Assembly: GCA_964396375.1 (NCBI GenBank)
Contig: CAYNEY010000001.1
Span: 62,001 to 126,000 of the forward strand
Direction: 5' to 3'
Length of the DNA stretch: 64,000 nucleotides
Source of the DNA: FEN-1139 sp964396375
GTDB lineage: Bacteria; Myxococcota_A; Polyangia; Polyangiales; Polyangiaceae
Shown here: piece by piece, positions 53,248-61,502 of the stretch
Layout of the letters: every line of letters starts with the position of its first letter
How positions within the stretch are numbered: the first letter of the stretch is position 1
Position numbers and translations under genes: made by a program
The notes under the pieces: generated by a model
Told to the model about the DNA's origin: nothing
Seen by the model: only the letters and a program-made list of their open reading frames with translations
Databases searched by the model: none

Positions 53248-53799
53248 TCAGGCAGGGATGAAATCATGGCGGGTGGTGAGGCTGAGCAGAGGTAGCCCCG
53301 CCGCTTCGATCGCTTCGCGGCCCCCCTCGAGGCGGTCGCAGATCGCCACGATGCCAACCACCGTCACGCCAGCTTGGCGCAAGGCTTCCACCGCACGCAA
53401 ACTCGAGCCGCCGGTCGTCACCACGTCCTCGAGGAGGATTGCCTTCATGTCGGCCGTGATGGACTTGTCTCCCTCGACCAGCTTCTGGCTGCCGTGGTCC
53501 TTCTTGGCCTTCCGCACGTAAAGGGCGGGCAACGGGCAGCCCTTCTGGAAGCTGAGGAGCGACACTGCGCTCGCGAGCGGGCAACCGCCGAGTTCCACCC
53601 CGGCCACGGCGCTACAGGGAGGCAGCTGACCGAGAGCTTCGAGCATCAGCTCACCGACGAGCGCGTGTCCCTCAGCTGTGAGGATGGTCTGCTTGCAGTC
53701 GATGAAGAAATCACTCTCGCGCCCACTCGCCAGAATAACGCGTTTTCGTTCGAAACTCTGAGCCGAGAGGAGGGCGACCAACCGATCTCGTGGGTTCAT
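53248..53799 (-). CDS. pyrE: Orotate phosphoribosyltransferase
   Basis: 183 residues. GRESDFFIDCKQTILTAEGH at the N-terminus, the flexible-loop basic region RKAKKDHGSQKLVEG, and the PRPP-binding motif LLEDVVTTGGSSLRAVEAL identify PyrE, which makes OMP from orotate and PRPP in pyrimidine synthesis. The length is slightly short of E. coli PyrE but typical for the class. Its ATG overlaps the stop of the first bactofilin by one base (TGATG), which ties expression to the bactofilin genes. No other pyr gene is in the window. Confidence 0.95.
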   Translation of the reverse strand: MNPRDRLVALLSAQSFERKRVILASGRESDFFIDCKQTILTAEGHALVGELMLEALGQLPPCSAVAGVELGGCPLASAVSLLSFQKGCPLPALYVRKAKKDHGSQKLVEGDKSITADMKAILLEDVVTTGGSSLRAVEALRQAGVTVVGIVAICDRLEGGREAIEAAGLPLLSLTTRHDFIPA

Positions 53800-54458
53800 C
53801 AGCGACTCTTCTGCTTCTTCTTCGCCTTGGCGCTCTTGCCGAGGGCGGGCACGACCATCGGCGGCGCCTCGGCGCGTACTGGCGGCGAGGGAGGAGGTGG
53901 CGGCGGCTCCGATTCGAGCGCCTCGGGCTCGCTTGGAGGCGGCTCGACAGGTTTCTCCGCCGGCAGTGGGCGAACCGCAGCCGGGGCTGGCAGAGGTGCC
54001 CGTTGCACAGTGGGCGCTGCCGCGCGTGCCGGTGGTGTCACGGCGGGACGGGCGGCGGGGGCCGCCATGCGCGCAGCAGCCGGCGTGGGGGATGCGAGGC
54101 GAGCTTGGGCACCGGGTGGGCTCTTCGGTGCCAGCGGTGGTTCCTCATGTGTGCGTACCAGGCCGCGCACCAGGGCACCTTCAGCGATGGCGAGCGTGGC
54201 GCCCACCAGATCTCCGACGACCCGGGCACCGCCTTCGAGCACCAGAGAATCCACGGCGGTCAGGTTGCCGGACACGGTGCCACCGATACAGAGCTGGTTG
54301 CCTGAGACGTTGCCGATCACGATCGCGCTCGGCCCTAGGGTCACATCACCGGTTACGTTGACGTCGCCCTCCACCCGGCCGTGGATCTCGAGCGAGCCTT
54401 CGCCGCGCAGGTGGCCTCGGATTTGGGTGGCAGAACCGACGATCGAATGCTGATTCAT
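53799..54458 (-). CDS. Bactofilin with Pro/Ala-rich tail
   Basis: 219 residues. The bactofilin beta-helix occupies about 1-105: IVGSATQIRGHLRGEGSLEI, GRVEGDVNVTGDVTLGPSA, then SGNQLCIGGTVSGNLTAVDS, ending GALVRGLVR. The tail (110-205) is Ala/Pro-rich and basic at the end (KSAKAKKKQKSR). Bactofilins polymerise into membrane-associated filaments; Myxococcus BacNOP filaments organise chromosome and polar complexes. The extended tail recalls the partner-binding tails of those proteins. It is last of three tandem bactofilins and is coupled to pyrE. Confidence 0.93.
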   Translation of the reverse strand: MNQHSIVGSATQIRGHLRGEGSLEIHGRVEGDVNVTGDVTLGPSAIVIGNVSGNQLCIGGTVSGNLTAVDSLVLEGGARVVGDLVGATLAIAEGALVRGLVRTHEEPPLAPKSPPGAQARLASPTPAAARMAAPAARPAVTPPARAAAPTVQRAPLPAPAAVRPLPAEKPVEPPPSEPEALESEPPPPPPSPPVRAEAPPMVVPALGKSAKAKKKQKSR

Positions 54459-54468
54459 CGGTCCTCCG

Positions 54469-54783
54469 TCACACGTCCATGTCGACGTTGCCCTTGAACG
54501 AGGCGCCGTCCGCGATCGTCAAACGAGCTGCCCGCACGTCCCCGACCAGGCGTCCGCCTGGCTGGAGATCGACCCGCTCCGAAGCCGAGACGTTGCCGAT
54601 CAGCTGACCGCCGACCGCCACGCACAGAGCGGTGACATTGGCCTCGACCACCGCTTCCGGCAGGATTTGAACTGCATCTGTGCCGCTCAAGGCTCCGCGG
54701 AGGGTGCCCTGAACCGTCACTTCTTCTTCGCTCACGACTTCGCCTTCGACCGTGAGCCCTTCACCAATCAACGTGCCTGCCAT
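54469..54783 (-). CDS. Bactofilin, short
   Basis: 104 residues, almost only the bactofilin core: GTLIGEGLTVEGEVVSEEEV, GTLRGALSGTDAVQILPEA, then GGQLIGNVSASERVDLQPGG and GDVRAARLTIADGASFKGNV. Typical repeats of beta-helix turns with small residues. It starts 56 bases after the upstream bactofilin and ends 10 bases before the downstream one. Probably co-assembles with its neighbours. Confidence 0.93.
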   Translation of the reverse strand: MAGTLIGEGLTVEGEVVSEEEVTVQGTLRGALSGTDAVQILPEAVVEANVTALCVAVGGQLIGNVSASERVDLQPGGRLVGDVRAARLTIADGASFKGNVDMDV

Positions 54784-54839
54784 CGTCGCCTCGTCGAACC
54801 TAGGATGTGAATGGGTAATCGGATTATGCGTCTCGTACG

Positions 54840-55193
54840 CTAACGCTTGGTCGTACCGAGGTTGAGCTCGAAGGGGGTGTCGAGGCGGATGGACACGCGG
54901 GCGCCTGGCTCGATGGCCACCTCCGCGCCCTTGACCTCGCCTCGCAGCCGCGCACCAGCGCGGACGACGACCGAACCCTTCGTGGTCACATTGCCTACCA
55001 GGCTGCCTCCAAGATCCAGCGACTCGGCGCCAAGATCTCCCTCGACCGTGGCACCTTCGGCCACCTCGGCGGGCCCGGAGACGTTCACGTCTCCGGTGAC
55101 GCTGCCTTCCACGCGAAGGCCTCCCTTGCCGGTGATTCGGCCGGTCACGCGGGTAGCTGGACCAAGAACGCTCAGGTTGGAACTGTCAGACAT
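54840..55193 (-). CDS. Bactofilin
   Basis: 117 residues: VLGPATRVTGRITGKGGLRV, GSVTGDVNVSGPAEVAEGA, GDLGAESLDLGGSLVGNVT, and GARLRGEVKGAEVAIEPGAR. First gene of the three-bactofilin cluster, downstream of the PilZ gene by 46 bases on the same strand. Same structural role as the other two; relative functions are unknown. Confidence 0.93.
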   Translation of the reverse strand: MSDSSNLSVLGPATRVTGRITGKGGLRVEGSVTGDVNVSGPAEVAEGATVEGDLGAESLDLGGSLVGNVTTKGSVVVRAGARLRGEVKGAEVAIEPGARVSIRLDTPFELNLGTTKR

Positions 55194-55239
55194 CGGGACG
55201 ACGGCGCACGGTAGTACAGACCGTCTCTTCTGTCATCCG

Positions 55240-55677
55240 TCAGGCACGATAATTCGTCTGGCCCGTGAACCACGCCAATTCTCTGGCGATCTGTTCGGAT
55301 TCGGCATTCCGACGGGCGCGGCCTGGGGGAGAGTAGGGCAGCTTCTTGAGTTCACGCTGGAGTTCGCACAGCGCCTCTTCAGGCAGTTTCTCGAAGACCA
55401 GGCCGAGCCGTCGGGTGTTCTCGCCTGGGCGCCGCCCGTGTCCCACCCGGGCCACCCGCGCTTCGGCGTCCACCCAGGTCCCGCGGCGGGGAAGCTGGAA
55501 AGAGAGGAGCATGGTTTCGCCCGTGAGGACGGCCTCGGCGGGTGAGACCTCCACCCCGCTCAGGGAAAGATTCTCGATCCGATCCGCCACGAGTCGGAAG
55601 TCCCGTTCCCTTACGACTTGGCAGGGTACTCGTAACGTGTGACGGGGTTCTCGACCGGGGCGTGGAAGCCTCTGCAT
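55240..55677 (-). CDS. PilZ-domain protein
   Basis: 145 residues. The c-di-GMP-binding arginines are in RHTLRVPCQVVRER, and the second motif is NLSLSGVEV (NxSxxG, an accepted variant of D/NxSxxG). Strands follow (LLSFQLPRRGTWVDAEARVA), then a helical C-terminus with LPEEALCELQRELKKLPY. A c-di-GMP receptor is likely; the partner could be motility or cytoskeletal proteins, given three bactofilin genes immediately downstream. A diguanylate cyclase is at 13402. Confidence 0.88.
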   Translation of the reverse strand: MQRLPRPGREPRHTLRVPCQVVRERDFRLVADRIENLSLSGVEVSPAEAVLTGETMLLSFQLPRRGTWVDAEARVARVGHGRRPGENTRRLGLVFEKLPEEALCELQRELKKLPYSPPGRARRNAESEQIARELAWFTGQTNYRA

Positions 55678-55806
55678 GGCGATCCTCCAGACCGAGAATC
55701 GTATCCGGCGGTATGCGCCGTGGGCAAACTTTGGCGGGCTGTACCCCTCGGGGCCTCCCGTTCCGGTTGACCCGACCCGAGGATCGTGGAAGCAAAGGGC
55801 AGACCC

Positions 55807-57156
55807 ATGGCTGACAACTCCGTTTCCGTGCAGTTCTCCGGCTCGACTCTGGTTCTGTGCTCATTGCTCCTTGGCTTCGTGCTTTCTGGGTGCTCCCAGG
55901 GTTCCGGCAGCCCCTATGACGAAGGAGGAAGTGGCGGTGAGGGAGGCGTCTCGGAGGAATCGGGAGGAGCCGCCGGGACAGCCGGTGGTGGGCAGGGCTC
56001 GGCGGGGGAGGATACGGCCGGTGTCGGAGGGCGTGTCGTCCTTCCCACCTGCACCAATCTGGACGAGTGGCTCGGTCGAAATCCTGCCGCTGTCACCTCC
56101 CGCATCACAGAGGGTCTGAGCGTGACCGCAAGCGAGGGGGTTACCAACCCTGAGAAGCTGGTCGACGGCTACTACCACAACGCCGGTGGCAACCGCGCCA
56201 GTGTGCTCGGGATCCCGACCGAAGAGAGTCAACCTTGGGTGGCGATCGAGCTTGCCGAACCCAATGTCGACGAGCTGTTGTTGGTCTGGACCGACCCCTC
56301 TTGGGGTGCCTACGACGTGATGAACGCGGGGGCACCGCTCGGCTATCGCATCGAGATCTCGTCGGACTCCACCGATGGGGATGACGGAACCTGGACGACG
56401 GTGGTGGAGATCACCGACAACCCAGTGCGCAGCCGTGCCCATCGCTTCGCGTTCGCCGGGCATTCTTGGGTGAAGCTGGTGGCGACCGCTGCGGCGAGTT
56501 CGGCGACTGGCACAGCCTATTCGGTGAAGCTCGACGAGATCTCACTGTACGCGGTAGACGCTCTGGACGAGGCTCAACCGCTCAACACGTTTCTCTTCAT
56601 GGGTGACAGCATCACCCAGGGGGCCTTCCGGAAGGATTTCGGTGACGGTACCAACTTCGACGAGGTGCTGGTCGAGTTGAACCCGCTGGCGGCCGATCCC
56701 GTGTGGATCAACGCCGGCATCGGCGGGGAGCTCGCCCGTGACGGCATCGCTCACCTGGAAACCTGGCTCGAGATCAACCCGGACTTCGAGTACATCACCC
56801 TGGCGTACGGCACCAACGACGCATGGGGAGGCAAGGATGTCACAAGCCAGCCTTGGGAATCGGACATGCGCGAGTTGATCGAGACCATCTTGGCTGAGGG
56901 CCGGATCCCGATTGTGCCGCTCATCCCATTCGCGTCCGAGACCACCCATCGCACCCTGCCAGCCTGGAACGAGCACGTGTTGGCACTGACCGAGGAGTAT
57001 GGGCTCCCCTGTGGGCCAGATCTCTACACCTGGTTCCGGGAGAATCCGGAGGAGCTAAGTGATGATGGAGTTCACCCGAGTCCTGACGGCTACATCAGCA
57101 TCAATCGGCTGTGGGCCGAGGCGGTTTTGCCTCTTTACCCGGCCGTGAGCCACTAG
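55807..57156 (+). CDS. SGNH/GDSL hydrolase lipoprotein with N-terminal beta-sandwich domain
   Basis: 449 residues from ATG 55807. Lipobox GFVLSGC, Gly/Ser stalk, then a discoidin/F5-8-type-like domain (about 95-245: ASEGVTNPEKLVDGYYHNAG, then PWVAIELAEPNVDELLLVW, ending VKLDEISLYAV). The hydrolase has block I FMGDSITQG, block II NAGIGGELA, block III YGTNDAWGG, and DGVHPSPDGY with the catalytic Asp/His. It should deacylate carbohydrates or esters on the surface. It starts an apparent two-gene transcript with the alkaline-phosphatase-superfamily gene 13 bases later. Confidence 0.9.
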   Translation: MADNSVSVQFSGSTLVLCSLLLGFVLSGCSQGSGSPYDEGGSGGEGGVSEESGGAAGTAGGGQGSAGEDTAGVGGRVVLPTCTNLDEWLGRNPAAVTSRITEGLSVTASEGVTNPEKLVDGYYHNAGGNRASVLGIPTEESQPWVAIELAEPNVDELLLVWTDPSWGAYDVMNAGAPLGYRIEISSDSTDGDDGTWTTVVEITDNPVRSRAHRFAFAGHSWVKLVATAAASSATGTAYSVKLDEISLYAVDALDEAQPLNTFLFMGDSITQGAFRKDFGDGTNFDEVLVELNPLAADPVWINAGIGGELARDGIAHLETWLEINPDFEYITLAYGTNDAWGGKDVTSQPWESDMRELIETILAEGRIPIVPLIPFASETTHRTLPAWNEHVLALTEEYGLPCGPDLYTWFRENPEELSDDGVHPSPDGYISINRLWAEAVLPLYPAVSH

Positions 57157-57169
57157 AACGAGGGGGAAG

Positions 57170-58525
57170 ATGGGATTTTTACCAGCATCGAGTCGAGGCG
57201 CGCGACCGCTCTTCTTGGTTCTTCTGCTGCTGGGCCTCGGCTGCCAGCCAAGGCGGCCCGCGACCACTTCTCCGGAGCCGAAGTCGAGTGCCGCACCCTC
57301 GGCTTCGGCCACGTCGGCGCCGCCTGCCAGGCCTTCGGTCTTCGACGCACCGATGAACGTGCTCTTGATCGTCATCGACTCGATGCGCGCCGACATGCCG
57401 TGGAATGGCTATCCTCGGGATATCGCCCCGAACCTCACCAAGCTCGCCGAGCAGGCCGTGAACTACACCCGCACCTGGTCGGTATCGAGCTACACCGCCA
57501 AGAGCATTGGGTCGCTGCTCTCTGGGCAGTATCCGTCCACGCTACGCCGTAACGGTGCCACGTTCACCACCTACTCGCGCAGCAACCTCTTCTTTCCCGA
57601 GTTGCTGGAGCAGGCGGGTGTTCACACCATCGCCTCCCACGCCACGCAGTGCATGAATCCTCGGTACCACCTGAACCAGGGATTTTTGGATTATCGGGTG
57701 CTCGATGTGCCGTTCAACAACAATGGGACGGACACCCATATCACCGGGGAGAAGATGACACGGCTGGCGCTCGAGCAGCTGGCTGCCATCCCGGCCGATC
57801 GCCCCTTCTTCGCGTATCTGCACTACATGGATCCGCACGACGATTACGTGCAGCACCCCGAGTCTCCAGTGTTCGGCAAGAAGGCTCGCGATCGATACGA
57901 CAGCGAGATCTTCTACGTCGACAAGTGGGTGAACGAGCTTCTCACTTGGTGTCGCGCCCAGCCCTTCTTCGGAAAGACGGCGCTGATCATCACGGGCGAT
58001 CATGGTGAAGGGTTCGGGGAGCACGGAAAGAACCGCCATGGCTACGAGCTGTGGAACGAGCTTACGCATGTTCCTCTCCTGTTCGTACTTCCGGAGGTCT
58101 CGCCCACCCGCATCGACGTGGCGCGAAGCCACATCGATCTTGCCCCGACCATCCTCGAACTCATGCATGTCAAGCCTGATCCGGTGTTCGCAGGCAAGAG
58201 TCTGGTTGCCGAGCTTCGCGGCAAGCAGGCTCCGGAACCGCGCCCGGTGCTCCTCGAACTCCCACTCGACGAGTTCCACGGCGAGCGCACCGCGCTGATC
58301 GAGGAGGGGTACAAGCTGGTGGTGTTTGGCAGCGGGTGGCGGCGTGATCTCTACGATCTCAATGCGGATTTTGGTGAGACCCGGAACCTCGTGAAGACCG
58401 AGAAAGTGCTGTTTCAAACCATGGTGGAACGCCACCAAAGCCTCTTTGGTGCGTTGCCACGGCTCCGCCCCTGGGGTGGCATCAAGCTCGCCGATGGCAC
58501 CACGGCCAACGGCAAGTACGAGTGA
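57170..58525 (+). CDS. Sulfatase-like (alkaline phosphatase superfamily) lipoprotein with Thr nucleophile
   Basis: 451 residues, AGGGGG just before the ATG, lipobox LGLGC (Cys25). Metal motifs are present: VLLIVIDSMRADMPW and LIITGDHGEGFGEHG with later His. The segment SYTAKSIGSLLSG occupies the place of the sulfatase signature CxPSRxxLLTG, and Thr109 aligns with the Cys that is converted to formylglycine. The next residues lack the Arg. A Thr nucleophile is typical of phosphoglycerol- and phosphoethanolamine-transferase relatives, so a phospho-ester role is likelier than sulfatase. Convergent with trmH (3 bases). Confidence 0.88.
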   Translation: MGFLPASSRGARPLFLVLLLLGLGCQPRRPATTSPEPKSSAAPSASATSAPPARPSVFDAPMNVLLIVIDSMRADMPWNGYPRDIAPNLTKLAEQAVNYTRTWSVSSYTAKSIGSLLSGQYPSTLRRNGATFTTYSRSNLFFPELLEQAGVHTIASHATQCMNPRYHLNQGFLDYRVLDVPFNNNGTDTHITGEKMTRLALEQLAAIPADRPFFAYLHYMDPHDDYVQHPESPVFGKKARDRYDSEIFYVDKWVNELLTWCRAQPFFGKTALIITGDHGEGFGEHGKNRHGYELWNELTHVPLLFVLPEVSPTRIDVARSHIDLAPTILELMHVKPDPVFAGKSLVAELRGKQAPEPRPVLLELPLDEFHGERTALIEEGYKLVVFGSGWRRDLYDLNADFGETRNLVKTEKVLFQTMVERHQSLFGALPRLRPWGGIKLADGTTANGKYE

Positions 58526-58528
58526 GCA

Positions 58529-59236
58529 TCACCGAGGCGGGAGGTTGGCGAGGATCCGCTCAGCCCGTGGCACGGTTCGGAACAGCGCCCGCGCGGTGAG
58601 AAAGGCGATCCGTTCTGGGGTGAGGTCGCCCCGGCGACCCGCGGTCGCGGCGAAGAGCAAGAGCGCGGCCGTGACGCTCAGGTTGAGGCTCTCCACGAAG
58701 CCGCGCATCGGGACCCGCAGGGTATGGTCGGCGGCCTGCTCGAGCTCGGTGGAAACCCCCGATTTCTCGTTGCCTAGCACCAACACCGGGCGGAGGATGG
58801 CTGGGAGATCCTCCGGCAACAACTCACCCTTCGGGTGGGTCACGATCACGGTGTGTCGTCGAGCGCGGAGTTCCGCCAAGGCGGTTGATGCGCTGGGATA
58901 GGTGAAGACATCGACCCAGCGCTCAGTGCCGAGCGCCACCGTGCCCTCGATCAGGAAGGGCTCGACCCTCTCTATCACGTGCACGGACTGGACGCCGAAG
59001 GCGTCGGCGGAGCGAACCACCGCGGCGCCATTGTGAGGATCGTGAGGAGCGTCGAGCAGGATACTTACGGAGTCCAACCTGTGGGACAAGACCTCGGCGA
59101 TCCGTGCGCGGCGCCGTTCGAGCACCATCGGTTCCAACACCTCGCGGATCCCCTCCACCGTCCACGACTCAGGCCAAGGTGGCAGCGTGGAGTGGGAAGG
59201 GAGAGGGCTGATGGCAGTCTCGACGTCGCGGTGCAC
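58529..59236 (-). CDS. trmH: tRNA (guanosine-2'-O-)-methyltransferase, TrmH family
   Basis: 235 residues from GTG 59236. SpoU motifs are clear: DAPHDPHNGAAVVRSADAFG, LVLGNEKSGVSTELEQAAD, and RVPMRGFVESLNLSVTAALL, forming the trefoil-knot SAM site. The C-terminal helix matches TrmH, which methylates G18 in tRNA. It stands alone, convergent with the phosphatase-superfamily gene and 38 bases downstream of the minus-strand lipoprotein gene. Confidence 0.92.
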   Translation of the reverse strand: MHRDVETAISPLPSHSTLPPWPESWTVEGIREVLEPMVLERRRARIAEVLSHRLDSVSILLDAPHDPHNGAAVVRSADAFGVQSVHVIERVEPFLIEGTVALGTERWVDVFTYPSASTALAELRARRHTVIVTHPKGELLPEDLPAILRPVLVLGNEKSGVSTELEQAADHTLRVPMRGFVESLNLSVTAALLLFAATAGRRGDLTPERIAFLTARALFRTVPRAERILANLPPR

Positions 59237-59273
59237 GGCTTTGGCGGCACGCTAGCACGGGCGGAGGCGTGCT

Positions 59274-60362
59274 CTAGTGGCACACCGAGACGAGATCCGG
59301 CCGAAGGGCGGTCAATTGGCTCGAGAGGTTGGAACCAGGGTTATTGATCAAGACGCCGATCACTCCCTCGGCGATCCGGGCGTTGATGTCGCTGGTCGAA
59401 GCCGTGGTCCAGCGGTCGTCTTGCCCGCTGCCCGCGAAGCTGGTCTCGGCCATGATGGGGCGGCCCGCGGCTTCCGAGAGCCAGGCGAAGTTGGCCGTGG
59501 CTTGGTTGTATTCCCCCGAGTTGACGAAGGTAGGGTCGTTGCCGGGCCCTTGCACCCACACCAAATCGAGCACGTCCATCGGCATGGCCGACCAGAAACC
59601 AGCAGCCTGTTCGTCGGAGATCCACGGTGAGTGATTCATGGCCACCACCGCGTTCGGCGCGTTCGATTTGATCGCACAGGTGATGTCTCGGGCCAGCTCG
59701 CCGAGTTCGACGAAGCTGAGTGGATTCGATTGGTCCGCGTACGAGTATTGGACGTAGTCCCCCTCCAGCCACCAGATCACCGGCTTTTCCGGGTTGGCGT
59801 CGAAGGAGGCTTTGGCGTACGTGCCGTACATCTCCACGATCAACTCGCGATTGTCGCGGATCCATTGGGCGCCGTCCGAGCACAGGTTGTGACCGTCACT
59901 CATGTCGACGTTGCAGTCACCGAAACCGCCCATCAGATTAGCTTGAAAGCCGATGAAATACGCGTAGTACACCACCTGCGCGTCGCTGCTCGAAAGCTCT
60001 TGTACCAGTCGGCATCCGTCGCAGTCGCCGTCGAGGCCACCCCGGGATTCATAGCCCACCCAGGTGGAGACGAAATCCAGGAAGGTGTCGTTGCTGCCGC
60101 TCCGCGGGGCGCCCCAGGCGAAAGCACAGCCGAGGGGCTCGGGATTCACGGTTCCGCAGCTGCCCGGCTCCGATGTCGAGCCCCCTCCTGTCGAGGTTGA
60201 CGTGCCGCCGGCTCCTGGCGCCGCGCCGGCGCTTCCTCCCGAGCTTGCACCGGCACCTGCATCGACAGAAGATTCGGGAGCGTCCGGATCGGTGCAGGCG
60301 GCCGCAGACAGCATGACGAGCGCGAGGGATGAGGCACAGAGAAAAACTTCGGGATGCTTCAT
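59274..60362 (-). CDS. Secreted lipoprotein of unknown function, TIM-barrel-like
   Basis: 362 residues from ATG 60362; lipobox LSAAAC. Gly/Ser/Thr stalk, then a domain with Cys pairs (GSCGTVNPEPLGC, DGDCDGCRL, GFGDCNVD). Segments such as VVYYAYFIGFQANLMGG, KPVIWWLEGDYVQYSY, AVVAMNHSPWIS, VLDLVWVQGPG and RPIMAETSFAG alternate hydrophobic strands and acidic loops, as in glycosidase-type TIM barrels, and the Glu in WLEGD and MAETS could be catalytic. I do not recognise the family. Upstream 250 bases before the next plus-strand gene hold no further gene. Confidence 0.75.
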   Translation of the reverse strand: MKHPEVFLCASSLALVMLSAAACTDPDAPESSVDAGAGASSGGSAGAAPGAGGTSTSTGGGSTSEPGSCGTVNPEPLGCAFAWGAPRSGSNDTFLDFVSTWVGYESRGGLDGDCDGCRLVQELSSSDAQVVYYAYFIGFQANLMGGFGDCNVDMSDGHNLCSDGAQWIRDNRELIVEMYGTYAKASFDANPEKPVIWWLEGDYVQYSYADQSNPLSFVELGELARDITCAIKSNAPNAVVAMNHSPWISDEQAAGFWSAMPMDVLDLVWVQGPGNDPTFVNSGEYNQATANFAWLSEAAGRPIMAETSFAGSGQDDRWTTASTSDINARIAEGVIGVLINNPGSNLSSQLTALRPDLVSVCH

Positions 60363-60612
60363 GGTACGTGGTGGGATTCGGGGGCTCGGAGCGTCTGGAC
60401 TCTGGGGTATCAGCACTTCAAGGCTCTCCGATTGTGATGGCCAGTCGCTGAGGGTGCCAATCCGGATGAGCGGGAAAGGACCGGAGAAATTCGGGAAATG
60501 AGCAGTGGAAGGAGCTGGTTGTTGCAGTGTCTTTCCCGAAATGCGCTGGTGGTCCAAAAAGACCATGCTAACCTAGATCAGTTCGGCTTCTTGCTTCTTT
60601 GCGTCGAGTGCC

Positions 60613-61495
60613 ATGAGGCTTCTGTTCGTCGCTCTGCTTACGCTCTTCGGGGCGGTCGATTGCTCGGCAGTCGAATCGTCTGGCACCGACGCGGCTCTCG
60701 AGTGCAAAAACCCCGGCTGTACCGATGGTGCTGCAGGACAAGACGATCATCTGATCGATCTCGGCACACCACCGGGAATTGCGGGGGGGGCCGACGCCGG
60801 CGGNNNNNNNNNNGATTGATGTTGCTTTGTGCGAGCCCGATGACCCGCTGGCGTGTGATGGCGGCGAACTCACCGCAAACGCGGGTGCGGCGGGACAAGC
60901 CGGGGCAACATCCGTGAAGGCGTGTCAGATCACCCGCTTGGACGAAGTGGTAAGGAGCAGCTGCGAGAATGCCGGGAGTGGCCAACTTGGCGCCCCATGC
61001 ATGAGCGCCGCTGACTGCGCTCCTCAGTACACCTGTGTCGAACAATCGGGGACGGCACAGTGCCGGCCCTATTGCTGCAGTGACCCCGAGCTCTGCCCGG
61101 TCGGGACGTACTGCGCTCTGCGTCCGAAGCGGGAGTTGGTGGCGGAAACGACTGCGCTTCAGGTGATGGCCTGCGTTCCCGCTGAGGCTTGTCGTTTCGA
61201 CGAACCCTTCCCCTGCGACAGTGCGGTCATGACCTGCAGCTGTCCTTCCGACAAGACCTGCGGTCTGGTGCGGGCGGACGGCACCACCGCCTGTGTGACA
61301 CCAGGCACCGGAACCCAAGGGCAGTCTTGTCCCTGCGCAGCGAAACACGTGTGTTCTGCCTCCACCAACACCTGCCTCGAGGTTTGCAGTCTGAGTGACG
61401 CGAGCGCCTGTGGTGAGACCGGCGAATGCCAATCGACCGTGAACTTGAGCCGCGAGTGGGGCGTTTGCGTGACCACGGTCACCCTGGTCGACTGA
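60613..61495 (+). CDS. Cys-rich lipoprotein (10-N gap)
   Basis: Starts at ATG 60613 with lipobox GAVDC. A 10-N run (60804-60813) breaks the frame: the part before it and the part after it lie in different frames, so the gap length is wrong and this is one gene. After the gap, the sequence is repeatedly Cys-rich (APCMSAADCAPQYTC, CRPYCCSDPELCPVGTYC, TCSCPSDKTC, CPCAAKHVC, LEVCSLSDASACGETGEC). These resemble the Dickkopf/TSP-like Cys modules abundant in Polyangia lipoproteins. It converges on the sigma-54 activator gene with 7 bases between stops. Function unknown. Confidence 0.78.
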
Positions 61496-61502
61496 AGCCG
61501 GT

